Notes: a model not told the origin generated them from the letters alone. DNA of 64,000 bases from Streptomyces litmocidini (GCF_014649755.1 NZ_BMTQ01000011.1:62001-126000); one strand, 5' to 3'; counted from the first letter of the stretch, positions 25,015 through 33,611 are shown. Numbers and translations are program-made.

Positions 25015-25620
25015 ATGACCCGCATGACCCTGGCGAACACACCGAAAACGGCCACGATCGACGACGCCCGCATGGTCGGCCGCACCCTGGCCTCCGCCTT
25101 CGGCGACGACCCGATGATGCAGTGGTTCTTCCCCGACGCCGCCACCCGCGAGCCGGGCCTCGACCGCTACTTCACGACCCTCTTCACCCGGCAGTACGGC
25201 CTCCACGGCGTCTGCGAACGGACCGGCTCGGCCGCCGCCTTCTGGGTGTCGCCCGAGGGCGCGGACAAGGCCGTCCCGGACGCGGAGACCGTCCAGGAGC
25301 TCGTCGAGATCCTCGGCGACCGCGCCCCGGCCTTCCAGGAGGCCGTCACGGCGGCCGCCGAGCACGGGCCGACCGAACCCCACTGGTACCTCGCCGTCAT
25401 CGGTGCCGACCCCGCCGCCCGGGGCCTGGGCCACGGCTCCGCCCTGCTCCGCTCCGGCCTCGCCAAGGCCGACGCGGCGGGCCTGCCGGTCTACCTGGAG
25501 TCCTCCAAGCCGGACAACCTGCCGGTGTACGAGCACTTCGGCTTCGAGGTCGTCGACGAGTTCCCGCTGCCGGGCGGCGGCCCGGTCCTGTGGGCCATGA
25601 AGCGGGAGCCCCGGGCCTGA
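25015..25620 (+). CDS. GNAT-family N-acetyltransferase
   Basis: The 201-residue protein has the features of the puromycin-acetyltransferase-like GNAT branch. It opens with MVGRTLASAFGDDPMMQWFFPD, has HWYLAVIGADPAARGLGHGSALL with the acetyl-CoA loop near residue 135, and closes with LPVYLESSKPDNLPVYEHFGFEVVDEFPLPGGGPVLWAM. The ATG at 25015 is used; ATG 25024 is equally possible and neither has a clear ribosome-binding site. The gene stands alone after the PadR-HAAS pair. The substrate is probably a small amine. Confidence 0.87.
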   Translation: MTRMTLANTPKTATIDDARMVGRTLASAFGDDPMMQWFFPDAATREPGLDRYFTTLFTRQYGLHGVCERTGSAAAFWVSPEGADKAVPDAETVQELVEILGDRAPAFQEAVTAAAEHGPTEPHWYLAVIGADPAARGLGHGSALLRSGLAKADAAGLPVYLESSKPDNLPVYEHFGFEVVDEFPLPGGGPVLWAMKREPRA

Positions 25621-25779
25621 CACTCCAGCCGCAGATCGTGGTCTTGCTGGTGGGGCCTGCACGGAAACGGGCACGGATCCCGCACGTTCACACGGTCGGC
25701 CGGCATGCCGCCGGGCACTGGCAAGCGGTCCGGGCCTGCCCTCGGACCGGACCGCTCACCGCGTGCTGCTCCTCGCCAG

Positions 25780-25811
25780 GGCCTGTCCGACCCTGATCCG
25801 CCGGACAGGCC
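25780..25811. terminator. hairpin between convergent GNAT genes
   Basis: GGCCTGTCC (25780-25788) pairs with GGACAGGCC (25803-25811) around a 14-base loop; the right arm touches the stop codon of the minus-strand acetyltransferase gene. It is the only structure I see in the 190 bases between the two genes. Confidence 0.6.
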
Positions 25812-26710
25812 TAGGCCGCTTGGCCCGCCGGGTGGAAGTTGATGCGTTCACGGATGACGGGGAAACCGGCCTTGGCGAAGTTCGCGGCCATGGGGAAGTT
25901 GCCCTGGTCCGTCGCTCCGCTGATGAACTCCGCGCCCTGCTCGGCGAGGAGGTGGGTGCACTCCGCGAGGAGGTCGTAGGCGTAGCCACGACCGCGGTGT
26001 TCCGGGACGACTCCGATGAAGCCGATGGTCGGGCCGGAGGGGTTGTGGGCCGGGATGTGGATGCCGGCCAGGTCGCCCTCCGGCGTGTGTGCGGTCTGCC
26101 ACCATTCGCGCGGGGAGGGGCACCAGTGGAAGAAGTCGAGTTCCTCCTGGGCGGCCTGGTCGAGGCCGCCCTCCTCGATGGCCCTGAGGGCGTGGACGTC
26201 CAGGGTGGCGGAGTGGATGCGGCGCAACGCGTCGAAGAACACGGTGTCGTCGGGTTCGGCACTGAAGCGCAGGCGTCCGGGCCGCTCGGGCAGACCTCGC
26301 TCCGGGGTCCAGCGGTACAGGAAGCGTTCCACCAGGAGTTCGTACCCTGCGGCCCGTGCGGCGGCGAAGCGCGCCTCGGCACCGGCGCGCAGATCGGGCT
26401 TCTCCCGCCAGCCGCCGGGCAGGTTGATCTCGAGTTCGACCTGCCAGGGAGCGGAGCGCAGGAGTTCGGCCCCAGCCTCCTCCTCGCCCTCGGCCACGTC
26501 GAACCAGTTGATGTTGACGGGCTCCGAGTCGTCGGGGCCGCCCCACCACGCGCCGCGTGCGACGACCTCGCCGTCGCGCAGGGCGACGCGCTTCCAGTCG
26601 GGGCGGAACCGGGTACGCCGATGGCCTTCACGGGCGCCCAGGGGGTCGGGGAGTGCGTCGAAGAGATGGGCGTCGCTCGCGGAGAGCGCGCGGATGACCG
26701 GATCGGTCAT
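25811..26710 (-). CDS. GNAT-family N-acetyltransferase
   Basis: This 299-residue protein has two GNAT-like halves. The C-terminal one is clear: GDLAGIHIPAHNPSGPTIGFIGVVPEHRGRGYAYDLLAECTHLL contains the QxxGxG/A-type acetyl-CoA loop, followed by ISGATDQGNFPMAANFAKAGFPV. The N-terminal half (FRPDWKRVALRDGEVVARGAWWGGPD) looks like a second, degenerate GNAT fold. ATG 26710 has GGAGG 5-6 bases upstream. The substrate is unknown. Confidence 0.85.
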   Translation of the reverse strand: MTDPVIRALSASDAHLFDALPDPLGAREGHRRTRFRPDWKRVALRDGEVVARGAWWGGPDDSEPVNINWFDVAEGEEEAGAELLRSAPWQVELEINLPGGWREKPDLRAGAEARFAAARAAGYELLVERFLYRWTPERGLPERPGRLRFSAEPDDTVFFDALRRIHSATLDVHALRAIEEGGLDQAAQEELDFFHWCPSPREWWQTAHTPEGDLAGIHIPAHNPSGPTIGFIGVVPEHRGRGYAYDLLAECTHLLAEQGAEFISGATDQGNFPMAANFAKAGFPVIRERINFHPAGQAA

Positions 26711-26919
26711 GGATTCCTCCGGGATACAGGCTGCTCGGAGCGCTCCCGGTCAGAACTGACGAACCACGCCGGGACAGCGGAAGAGGGAGCGCTGGAAAGG
26801 TGTGAACTGCACGGCACTCGTCTCCTTCCGTCCGTCTCAGGGCGTGAAGCCACACCGTACGTGATCTCCTGTGGGCCCGTCCACGGATTTCCGCGCCCTG
26901 TGAAGGGGGGCGCGGGACG

Positions 26920-27419
26920 ATGCAGAGCGCCCTCAAGGGCCACGGGGCGCCTCGCGGCTCGGTGTACCACCGCTTCGCCGGGCGCACGGCGCTGCTCGCG
27001 GAGGTGTGGCTGCGTACCGTGGAGCGTTTCCAGGCCGGCTACCTCGCCGTCCTGACCGGCGGGCCCGACGCGCACCGGGCGGCCCGCGCGGCGTCCCGGC
27101 ACGTGGTGGCCTGGTGCCGCGAGAACCCGGCCGAGGCGGCCCTCCTCCTCTACGGCGCCGCCGACTTGGCCGCGCCGACTGGACGAAGGAGCACGCCGAA
27201 CGCGCCGACTCCGGTAACCGCCGCGTGTTCGCCGCCCCGGGCCGCCTCGCCGAAGCCCTGGGCTCCCGGGACGAACAGGACCGGGACCGCGTCGCCCTGG
27301 CACTGGTCGACCTGCCGCTGACCGTGGTCCGCCGTCACCTGCGGAGCGGCACCCCGCTGCCACCGCACGCCGAGGACCTCACCGAACAGTGCACGTCGGC
27401 GCTCCTGGCCCGACCCTGA
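26920..27419 (+). pseudogene. TetR-family regulator, truncated and frameshifted
   Basis: The first frame gives APRGSVYHRFAGRTALLAEVWLRTVERFQAGYLAVL, which is the recognition helix and following helix of a TetR DNA-binding domain. The usual first 25-30 residues are absent. Near 27170-27190 the homology moves to another frame that continues DWTKEHAERADSGNRRVFAAPGRLAEALGS and ends ALVDLPLTVVRRHL to a stop at 27419. Both halves fit one TetR protein, so this is a decayed gene with a lost N-terminus and a frameshift, unless the sequence contains an error at that point. Confidence 0.72.
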
Positions 27420-27473
27420 CCTCAGACGTGGTCTTCTGGAGGCCGTCGGGCCGCAGCGAAGGAATCGCAGCGG

Positions 27474-27599
27474 TCACGCGAACGACGGCCACCGGTCGGC
27501 GGCCCGCTCCCGCCAGCCCACCCGGCCGGGCGGCAGGTCGACGACCCCGCGGCCCTCCAGTTCCGCCGCGTCGGACGACCACCGCTTTGTCTGCCCACC
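27474..27599 (-). pseudogene. C-terminal fragment of an unidentified gene
   Basis: A short minus-strand frame reads RWSSDAAELEGRGVVDLPP and then GRVGWRERAADRWPSFA before TGA at 27474-27476. The residue composition looks like real protein sequence, but a stop lies immediately upstream at about 27601, where the IS5-type remnant ends. The simplest reading is the tail of a gene interrupted by the insertion element. No family is assigned. Confidence 0.4.
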
Positions 27600-27602
27600 C
27601 GA

Positions 27603-27785
27603 TCATGGGCTGAGCCACGGGCGGACGGAGGCCACGGTGACAGTGCCGTGGAAGACGCAGGCGCGCTTGCCGTAGCGCGTGGCCACGGCGCGGAAGCGCT
27701 GGAGCCCGTTGATCGTGCGCTCGACCTCGTTCCGGCGCTTGCGTTTCTCCTTGTCGAAGCCCGCGGGCCGGCCTCCCCCGTGGAT
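27603..27785 (-). mobile_element. IS5-type transposase C-terminal remnant
   Basis: The frame IHGGGRPAGFDKEKRKRRNEVERTINGLQRFRAVATRYGKR and the rest to WLSP matches the end of IS5/IS1031-type DDE transposases, where RNxVERxINxLKxxRxxATRYDK is conserved and contains the catalytic Glu of the DDE triad. The N-terminal and middle parts, including the two Asp residues, are missing, so it cannot transpose by itself. It is directly downstream of a HTH gene and upstream of a gene fragment. Confidence 0.75.
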
Positions 27786-27793
27786 CTTGCGGG

Positions 27794-28723
27794 TCAGGCC
27801 GCGTCGGCGGCCATCCAGGCCTCCGCCGCCTTCTTCGCCGCCGCAGCGTCCGCGTCCGCCTCGCAGTCGGGGCACCGGCCCGGTTCCCAGGCGCGGAAGG
27901 CGACCTCCTCGCAGGTGACGCAGGTCTGGATCGGCGGCGGGCCCTGGACCGGGATCACGGCGGGGAGCGGCGGCGGGAGGAGGACCTTCAGGCGGTGGGA
28001 GAGGAGGCCCGCCGGGTGCCTGAGGGGTTCCGGGAGGTCGGCGAGCAGGGTGCGGCGGACGGCGTCGGAGGTGGCACCCCGGGCGAACCAGGCGTCGACG
28101 GCCGGGGCCAGGTGCCGGATGTCCCGTACGGAGAGCAGGAAGCGGGCGTCGTGGCGGCGCAGGTCGAGCAGCAGCTCGGTGGCCGGGGTCGGGGGGAGGG
28201 CGGGGGTCTCGCCCCGTACCGACTCCGGACCTGGGGCCGGCTCCGAGCCCGGGGCCGACTCCGGGCCCGGGGCCGACTCCGGGCCCGAGCCCGACACCGG
28301 GCCCGGGGCCGACTCCGGGCCCGGCTTCGGGTCCGGGCCCGGGTCCGGATCGGGGTCCGAGTCCGGGTCCGGCTCCGGGGGCTCGACCGCGCCCGGATTG
28401 TTGTACGAGACCGTACGGGTCGCGATCCGGCCGCCGGGGAGGCGCTCGCGGGTGCGGGAGAGGTAACCGTGGGCCTCCAGTTCGCGCAGGGCGGCGGCGA
28501 TGCGGATCTCGCCCTCGGGGAAGCGCCTGGCGAGGCGCTTGATGCCGATGCGGGTACCGGCGGGCAGCGACTGGATGTGGACGGCGAGGCCGATCGCGGT
28601 GAGCGAGAGGTGCTCGTGCTGCGTGAGGTGGTTGCCGACGACGATGTAGCGCGTCGTGTGGGTGACGTTGGCGTGGATGACGCCCGCGCCGGAGACGGAC
28701 GCGTTAAGGTGCTTGCTATCCAT
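27794..28723 (-). CDS. HTH-domain protein with Pro/Asp-Pro linker and zinc-ribbon-like tail
   Basis: The 309-residue protein starts with a winged-helix type domain (RYIVVGNHLTQHEHLSLTAIGLAVHIQSL, RIGIKRLARRFPEGEIRIAAALRELEAHGYLSR). A low-complexity linker of Asp-Pro, Gly-Pro and Glu-Ser units follows (about 112-165), then a helical region (ELLLDLRRHDARFLLSVRDIRHLAPAVDAWFARG), and a CxxC-CxxC zinc-ribbon-like end (TCVTCEEV and GRCPDCEA). It resembles Streptomyces replication-initiator-like or regulator proteins of unknown role. ATG 28723 was chosen for the domain start. The gene ends 8 bases before the transposase remnant, and its last residues could have been altered by that event. Confidence 0.72.
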   Translation of the reverse strand: MDSKHLNASVSGAGVIHANVTHTTRYIVVGNHLTQHEHLSLTAIGLAVHIQSLPAGTRIGIKRLARRFPEGEIRIAAALRELEAHGYLSRTRERLPGGRIATRTVSYNNPGAVEPPEPDPDSDPDPDPGPDPKPGPESAPGPVSGSGPESAPGPESAPGSEPAPGPESVRGETPALPPTPATELLLDLRRHDARFLLSVRDIRHLAPAVDAWFARGATSDAVRRTLLADLPEPLRHPAGLLSHRLKVLLPPPLPAVIPVQGPPPIQTCVTCEEVAFRAWEPGRCPDCEADADAAAAKKAAEAWMAADAA

Positions 28724-29116
28724 GGGGGAAGTTGCGCTTCCTCGATGGCCAGGCCCCCGTCGTGGATTGCGAGTCCCGTCGGGGGCCGAGCATTTTCTGT
28801 TCGGGTCGCCGCGAGCACATGCCAGGCAACCACCCGGAAATCCACCCGAGTTGGCACAGTTCCCTCGTGTGGGTGACGTCCTCGCGCGGCACGCGTCCTC
28901 AGCCGTGACCACTCAGAACAGGTGGGGTGGGGTGGGTACTTGCCCCCGGTACTTAAAGGGACGTCGGCGCAGGCCGGGACGCGGGTCCGGACGACCCGGC
29001 CTGCGGATCGGTCAGGCCCGGCCCCCGTGGAGCTGACCCACGTCATGCGGCTCCCCCGGGAGATCCCGCCCGGCGACTTCCGGCCCGAGCCCTGAGAACC
29101 CGGGACCCGGCACGCC
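28724..29116. other. intergenic region without a supported gene
   Basis: About 390 bases between the HTH gene and the VOC gene terminator. It holds the HTH promoter region, a repeated GTACTTG/GTACTTA patch at 28936-28957, and a plus-strand frame ending at about 29095 whose last residues (VELTHVMRLPREIPPGD) look like a decayed gene end. No intact gene is supported. Confidence 0.4.
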
Positions 29117-29153
29117 GAAGCGGCCTCCGCCCAGCAGGGGCGTAGGCCGCTTC
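29117..29153 (-). terminator. terminator of the VOC gene
   Basis: GAAGCGGCCT (29117-29126) pairs with AGGCCGCTTC (29144-29153) around a 17-base GC-rich loop, 40 bases downstream of the stop of the minus-strand VOC-family gene. Confidence 0.65.
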
Positions 29154-29192
29154 GTACCGTCAGGCGTTCATGAGGGCCTGCTCGGTCGAGGC

Positions 29193-29627
29193 TCAGTCGA
29201 GGCAGAACTCGTTGCCCTCGATGTCCTGCATGGTGATGCAGGACTCGTTCTCCTCGTCCGCGTACAGCGTCTTCAGGTGCGTCGCGCCGAGCTCGACCAG
29301 GCGCGCGCACTCGGCCTCCAGGACCGCGAGGCGCTCCTCGCCCACCAGGCCGGTGCCGGCCCGGACGTCGAGGTGCACCCGGTTCTTGACGACCTTGCCC
29401 TCGGGGACGCGCTGGAAGAGCACGCGCGGGCCCTTGCCCGACGGGTCGGTGCACGCGAAGTAGCGGTCCTGCTCCTCGGGCGGCGTCGAACGGTCGTACT
29501 CCTCCCAGGTGGCGAACCCCTCCGGGGCCGGCGGCAGGACGTACCCCAGGACCTCGCACCAGAAGGCGGCGAGGCGCACGGGCCGCGCGCAGTCGATGGT
29601 GACCTGGAATTCCTTGATCGATGCCAT
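29193..29627 (-). CDS. VOC/glyoxalase-family protein
   Basis: The 144-residue protein has the two-module vicinal-oxygen-chelate pattern of the large Streptomyces glyoxalase_6-like group. The first module is IKEFQVTIDCARPVRLAAFWCEVLGYVL and the second KNRVHLDVRAGTGLVGEERLAVLEAECARLVELGATHLK, ending MQDIEGNEFCLD, where His and Glu are typical metal ligands. It could be a lyase, dioxygenase or drug-binding protein; the sequence does not tell. ATG 29627 opens the domain directly. Single gene with its own terminator. Confidence 0.85.
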   Translation of the reverse strand: MASIKEFQVTIDCARPVRLAAFWCEVLGYVLPPAPEGFATWEEYDRSTPPEEQDRYFACTDPSGKGPRVLFQRVPEGKVVKNRVHLDVRAGTGLVGEERLAVLEAECARLVELGATHLKTLYADEENESCITMQDIEGNEFCLD

Positions 29628-29690
29628 CCGATCACCGTAGCAAAGGCCCCCTCCCCCGCTCATTTCCTTTTCGGGGGCCGCTTCGCACGG

Positions 29691-31841
29691 TCAGTCGCTC
29701 GTCAGGATCACCAGCTGCCGGGTCGCGCGGGTCATCGCCACGTAACGGTCGACCGCGCCCTCGACGCCCTCTCCGAAGGAGTCCGGGTCGACGAGGACGA
29801 CCAGGTCGAACTCCAGGCCCTTCGAGAGCGACGGGGTGAGCGAGCGGACGCGGGGGCGCTCGCGGAAGGCGGGGGCGCCGATGACGCAGGCGACGCCTTC
29901 GGCGTTCTCCGCGAGCCAGGCGTCGAGGATCTCCTCCAGTTCGGCGACGGGGGCGTGGGTGACCGGGATGCCGTTGCTGCGGATGGACGTCGGCACGTTG
30001 GCGTCCGGGAGCACGGCGCGGATGACCGGCTCGGCCTGCGCCATGACCTCTTCCGGCGTGCGGTAGTTGATGCTCAGGGACGTCGTCCCGGCGCGGTCGA
30101 AGCCGACCCGCTCCAGGCGCTCCCGCCACGACTCGGCGAAGCCGTGCCGGGCCTGGGCGCGGTCGCCGACGATCGTGAAGCTCTTCGACGGGCAGCGCAG
30201 GAGCAGCATCTGCCATTCCGCGTCGGTCAGTTCCTGTGCCTCGTCCACCACGATGTGCGCGAACGGGCCGTCGAGCGGCTCCAGTTCGGCGGCCGGCAGG
30301 GCGTCCTCGTCGATCAGGCTGTTCTGGAGGTCCTTGCCCCGCAGCATCGTGACCGCGCCCTCGCCGTCGGCGTCGGCCGCGACGATGCTGTCGATGACGC
30401 CGGCCATGCGCTCGCGTTCGGCGGCGACGGTGGCCTTGCGCCGGAGGTTGAGCCGGGCGGTCGCCGGGTCGCCGAGCCGCTGCCGGGCCGCGTCCAGGAG
30501 CGGCAGGTCGGAGACCGTCCACGCCCGGGCGTCCGCGCGCCGCAGCCGCTTCACCTCGTCGGGGGTCAGCCAGGGCGCGCACATCCGCAGGTACGCGGGG
30601 ACCGTCCACAGGTCGCCGACGACATCGGCCGCCTCCAGCATCGGCCAGGCACCGTGGAGGGCACCGGTCAGCTCCCGGTCCTGGCGCAGCGACTTCCGGA
30701 ACTGCTCCTCCGGGATCTCCTCGCCGTCGTACTTGTCGTACAGGAGGGAGGCCAGGTGCTCCCAGATCTGCTCGCGGGCCTCGTTGTGAGGGGTCCCGGG
30801 CTCGACCGCGTCGAAGGCCTCCGCCCAGTCGGCGGCGGTCAGCGGGATGTCCGACCAGTGGGTGGAGACGGTCATGCCCTCGGTGGGCGGCTCCTCGTAG
30901 AACGCGACGGCCTTCTCGATGGCCGCGACCATGTCCCGGGAGGACTTCAGGCGGGCCGCCTCCGGGTCGGTCTCGGCCGTCGCCCCCGCGCCCTCGGCGA
31001 CCAGGTCGCGCACGGTGCAGGTCCGTACGCCCTCCTCGCCGAGGCTGGGCAGGACGTCGGCGACGTAGTTCAGGTAGGGCTGGTGCGGGCCGACGAAGAG
31101 CACGCCGCCCCTCCGGTGCCCGAGGCGCGGGTCGGAGTAGAGGAGGTGGGCGGTGCGGTGCAGGGCGACGACCGTCTTTCCCGTACCCGGACCGCCGTCG
31201 ACGACGAGGGCGCCGCGCGATCCGGCCCGGATGATGGCGTCCTGGTCGGACTGGATGGTCGCGAGCACGTCCCTCATGCGGGACGAGCGGTTGCCGCCCA
31301 GGCTGGCGATGAAGGCGGACTGGTCGTCCAGCGCGGCGTGCCCCTCGAGGCCCTCGGCGGTGAAGACCTCGTCCCAGTAGTCCGTGATCCGGCCGCCGGA
31401 CCAGCGGTAGCGGCGACGGCTCGCCAGGCCCATGGGGGTGGCGTGCGTGGCCCCGAAGAACGGTTCCGCCGCGGGGGAACGCCAGTCGACGAGCAGCCGG
31501 CGGCCGGTGCTGTCGGTGAGGCCGAGGCGCCCGACGTAGAGGGGCTCGGGGTCGTCCGTGCCGACCACGCGGCCCAGGCAGAGGTCCAGGCCGAAGCGGC
31601 GCAGCGTCCGCAGGCGGCCGGAGAGCCGGTGGATCTCCGCGTCCCGGTCCATCGCCTCCCGGCCGATCCCGCCGGGCGCCCTGCGCTCGGCGTCGAGGCG
31701 CGCCGACAGTTCGGCGATCGTCTCGTCGAGGCACCGCGCGATGGCCGCGAAGTGCTGCTCGTCCGCGGCGATGAGCTCCGGGGCGGCCTTGGCGGAGAGG
31801 GTGCCGGAGAGGTCGAACACACCGGCAATGAGGGACGTCAC
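29691..31841 (-). CDS. helR: HelR, HelD-like RNA polymerase recycling/rifamycin-resistance ATPase
   Basis: The 716-residue superfamily 1 protein belongs to the HelD group, which pries stalled RNA polymerase off DNA. Walker A GGPGTGKTVVALHRTAHLL is near residue 220, Walker B IVVDEAQELTDAEW near 520, then FTIVGDRAQARHG, SLSINYRTPEEV, the GLEFDLVVLVDPD motif and VDRYVAMTRATRQLVIL at the end. The N-terminal coiled coil that enters the polymerase secondary channel is visible (DETIAELSARLDAERRAPG). In S. venezuelae HelR displaces rifamycin from RNA polymerase and its gene is induced through a rifamycin-associated element; such an element lies at 31904-31922 here. GTG 31841 has GGGAG 8 bases upstream. 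Confidence 0.9.
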   Translation of the reverse strand: MTSLIAGVFDLSGTLSAKAAPELIAADEQHFAAIARCLDETIAELSARLDAERRAPGGIGREAMDRDAEIHRLSGRLRTLRRFGLDLCLGRVVGTDDPEPLYVGRLGLTDSTGRRLLVDWRSPAAEPFFGATHATPMGLASRRRYRWSGGRITDYWDEVFTAEGLEGHAALDDQSAFIASLGGNRSSRMRDVLATIQSDQDAIIRAGSRGALVVDGGPGTGKTVVALHRTAHLLYSDPRLGHRRGGVLFVGPHQPYLNYVADVLPSLGEEGVRTCTVRDLVAEGAGATAETDPEAARLKSSRDMVAAIEKAVAFYEEPPTEGMTVSTHWSDIPLTAADWAEAFDAVEPGTPHNEAREQIWEHLASLLYDKYDGEEIPEEQFRKSLRQDRELTGALHGAWPMLEAADVVGDLWTVPAYLRMCAPWLTPDEVKRLRRADARAWTVSDLPLLDAARQRLGDPATARLNLRRKATVAAERERMAGVIDSIVAADADGEGAVTMLRGKDLQNSLIDEDALPAAELEPLDGPFAHIVVDEAQELTDAEWQMLLLRCPSKSFTIVGDRAQARHGFAESWRERLERVGFDRAGTTSLSINYRTPEEVMAQAEPVIRAVLPDANVPTSIRSNGIPVTHAPVAELEEILDAWLAENAEGVACVIGAPAFRERPRVRSLTPSLSKGLEFDLVVLVDPDSFGEGVEGAVDRYVAMTRATRQLVILTSD

Positions 31842-31903
31842 GTCGTAGAGCTCCCGTTTTCACGTCGTCTGGGGTTGCGAGGAGCGATTCTGCGCCACGG
31901 AGG

Positions 31904-31922
31904 GGGCCTTGCCGCAAGCCCC
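31904..31922 (-). promoter_or_regulatory. rifamycin-associated element (RAE)
   Basis: The minus strand reads GGGGCTTGCGGCAAGGCCC, the 19-bp imperfect inverted repeat known as the RAE, found before rifamycin-inactivating and helR genes in actinomycetes and needed for rifamycin induction. It starts 62 bases upstream of the helR GTG codon and points towards helR. The whole divergent region 31842-32099 also serves the plus-strand Pro/Ala-rich gene; TATACGTTGAGA near 31932 is a possible promoter part. Confidence 0.92.
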
Positions 31923-32099
31923 CCTGTGCGCTATACGTTGAGAGTGCGAGAGGTGTGTGTTCCCTCTCGCTTCCTGCTTGTCGGGGAAATTTTCCGGATC
32001 CGGTTCGCAACCTCGGGCGGCGCCGCACGTCTGGTGGGTTGAAGGCGCCCTTCGACCGATGTTCCAGACCGTGTTTCCGACTTTCCTCGGGAGAACCCC

Positions 32100-32546
32100 A
32101 TGTCCAGCCACGTCAAGCGGAGCCACCGCCCCCGTCCCCGGCTCCTGGGCGTCGTCGCCGGTGCCGCGCTGCTCCTCGGCGGCGGCTTCGCCGCGCAGGC
32201 CGTCGCCGACGCGGGACCGAAGCCGGCCCCGGCCCCCGCCGCCCCGGACGTCCCGGTCGTCGCACCCGCCGCGCCGAAGCCGGTCGCCGCGCCCGAGGGC
32301 GACGCGCCCCGGCCGGCCCCCGCGTCCGCCGCGCCCGAGGTCGTGACCGCGCCGAGGCCCGCGCCCGCGCCGCGCCGGGAGACGGCCCCCCGGCCCGCCC
32401 CCGCGCCGGCCACGCCGGAGCCCGCCGCGCCGGCTCCGGCGCCCGCCGCCCCGAAGCCCGTCGCCCCGAAGCCCGTCGCCGCGCCCGCGCCCGCTTCCGC
32501 GCCCGGTACCGCTCCCGCACCCCGCGTGGTCGCGCCCGGCAAGTAG
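32100..32546 (+). CDS. small exported Pro/Ala-rich protein
   Basis: The 148-residue protein has a basic start (MSSHVKRSHRPRPRLLG), a hydrophobic segment (VVAGAALLLGGGFAAQAVADA, about 18-38) that looks like a signal peptide or anchor, and then a tail built almost only of Pro, Ala, Val, Lys and Arg in PAP and APKPV units. It may be a wall-spanning or periplasmic low-complexity protein. No conserved domain is visible. It stands divergently from helR and just before the ECF sigma gene, with no evidence that it shares their function. Confidence 0.7.
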   Translation: MSSHVKRSHRPRPRLLGVVAGAALLLGGGFAAQAVADAGPKPAPAPAAPDVPVVAPAAPKPVAAPEGDAPRPAPASAAPEVVTAPRPAPAPRRETAPRPAPAPATPEPAAPAPAPAAPKPVAPKPVAAPAPASAPGTAPAPRVVAPGK

Positions 32547-32622
32547 CGGCGCCCGGTGGGCGGGGCCGGTCACCCGGCTCCGCCCGCCCGCGCCCCCTCC
32601 CGACCGCGACGGATCGAGGCCC

Positions 32623-33267
32623 ATGCCGTACGCCCTCCCCCTGACCCCGGCGCCGCCCTGGTGGTCCCGGCTGCTCGCGCGCGTGTCCCGTGCCGCCCGG
32701 GACCGGTACGCGCCCGCACGGGAACGCCGTCTGCGCGTCGTCGGCACCCCGCACGGCGGCGACGGGCCCCCGCCCACCCTCACCGACCTGTACGCGGCCC
32801 GGCGGCTGGACATGGTGCGGCTCGCGGTCTTCCTGGTCGACGACCTGCCGACCGCCGAGGACGTCGTGCAGGACGCGTTCGCCGCCGTGTGCCGCGCCCA
32901 CGGGACCTCCCTGGACGGGCTCCAGGACCCGGGGGCGTACCTGCACACCGCCGTCGTCAACGCGGCCCGCTCGGTGCTGCGCCGACGCCGCACCGCGCGC
33001 GCGTACGTCCCGCCCCACCCGGGCTCCGGGGCGCCCGTCGACGAGGGACTGCTGCTCGCCGAGGAGCACCGGCACGTGCTCGACGCGCTGGCGGAGCTGA
33101 CGCGCCGACAGCGCGAGGTGCTCGTGCTGCGCTACTGGTCGGAGCTGACCGAGGACCAGATCGCGCGGACGCTCGGGCTGTCGCGCGGCACGGTGAAGTC
33201 CACAGCGAGCCGCGCCCTCGACGCCCTGGAGGGCAAGCTGCGGAAGAGGGCGGAGGCGGATCGATGA
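32623..33267 (+). CDS. ECF (SigE-family) RNA polymerase sigma factor
   Basis: The 214-residue protein contains region 2 (LYAARRLDMVRLAVFLVDDLPTAEDVVQDAFAAVCRA, near 62-98) and region 4 (ALAELTRRQREVLVLRYWSELTEDQIARTLGLSRGTVKSTASRALDAL, near 155-202). It lacks regions 1 and 3, as ECF sigmas do. An N-terminal extension of about 55 basic residues precedes region 2. Its stop overlaps the start of a small membrane protein in ATGA, the usual place of an anti-sigma factor. The signal is unknown. Confidence 0.92.
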   Translation: MPYALPLTPAPPWWSRLLARVSRAARDRYAPARERRLRVVGTPHGGDGPPPTLTDLYAARRLDMVRLAVFLVDDLPTAEDVVQDAFAAVCRAHGTSLDGLQDPGAYLHTAVVNAARSVLRRRRTARAYVPPHPGSGAPVDEGLLLAEEHRHVLDALAELTRRQREVLVLRYWSELTEDQIARTLGLSRGTVKSTASRALDALEGKLRKRAEADR

Positions 33268-33599
33268 ACTCTCCCGTGGAGGAACGGCTGCGCGCCGCCC
33301 TGGCCGCCCGCGCCGCTCTCGTCACCCCTCGCGACCTGCGCCGCGTCCCGCCTCCGCAGGGGCGCCGCCGGGGGACGCACCGGATCCGGGCGGTCGCGCT
33401 CGCCGTGCTCGGAACGGCCGCCGCCGTGGCCGCCGTGTGCGTCCTGGCGCTGCTCCCGGACGGGTCGGGGGATCCGGATCCGGTCCCGCCGGCCCGTACC
33501 CCCGCCCGTGTCGGCACGCCCCCGGTGTCCACCCCGGTTCCGGGTCCGCCGCCCGCCCCGTCGGTGTCGTCGCCCCGGCCGGTGGCGGGGTCCCCGTGA
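33264..33599 (+). CDS. small single-pass membrane protein, possible anti-sigma partner
   Basis: The 111-residue protein has a short helical N-terminus (SPVEERLRAALAARAALVTPRDLRRVP), a basic stretch, one membrane segment (AVALAVLGTAAAVAAVCVLALL, about 45-66), and a Pro-rich outer tail. It overlaps the ECF sigma gene by 4 bases. The layout and coupling suggest an anti-sigma factor or regulator of it, but no ZAS zinc motif (HxxxCxxC) is present, so that role is inferred from position only. Confidence 0.7.
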   Translation: MNSPVEERLRAALAARAALVTPRDLRRVPPPQGRRRGTHRIRAVALAVLGTAAAVAAVCVLALLPDGSGDPDPVPPARTPARVGTPPVSTPVPGPPPAPSVSSPRPVAGSP

Positions 33600-33611
33600 G
33601 GGGGTACGGGG

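Noticed and set aside
27603..27875. Complete 90-residue protein downstream of the HTH gene
   Set aside because: Only the last 60 residues show transposase similarity; the first 30 are antisense or shadow sequence of the HTH gene's end.
26920..28723. Integrated plasmid or prophage suggested by the IS5-type relic and the replication-like HTH protein
   Set aside because: No integrase, attachment-site duplication, replication operon or transfer genes are present; base composition does not change.
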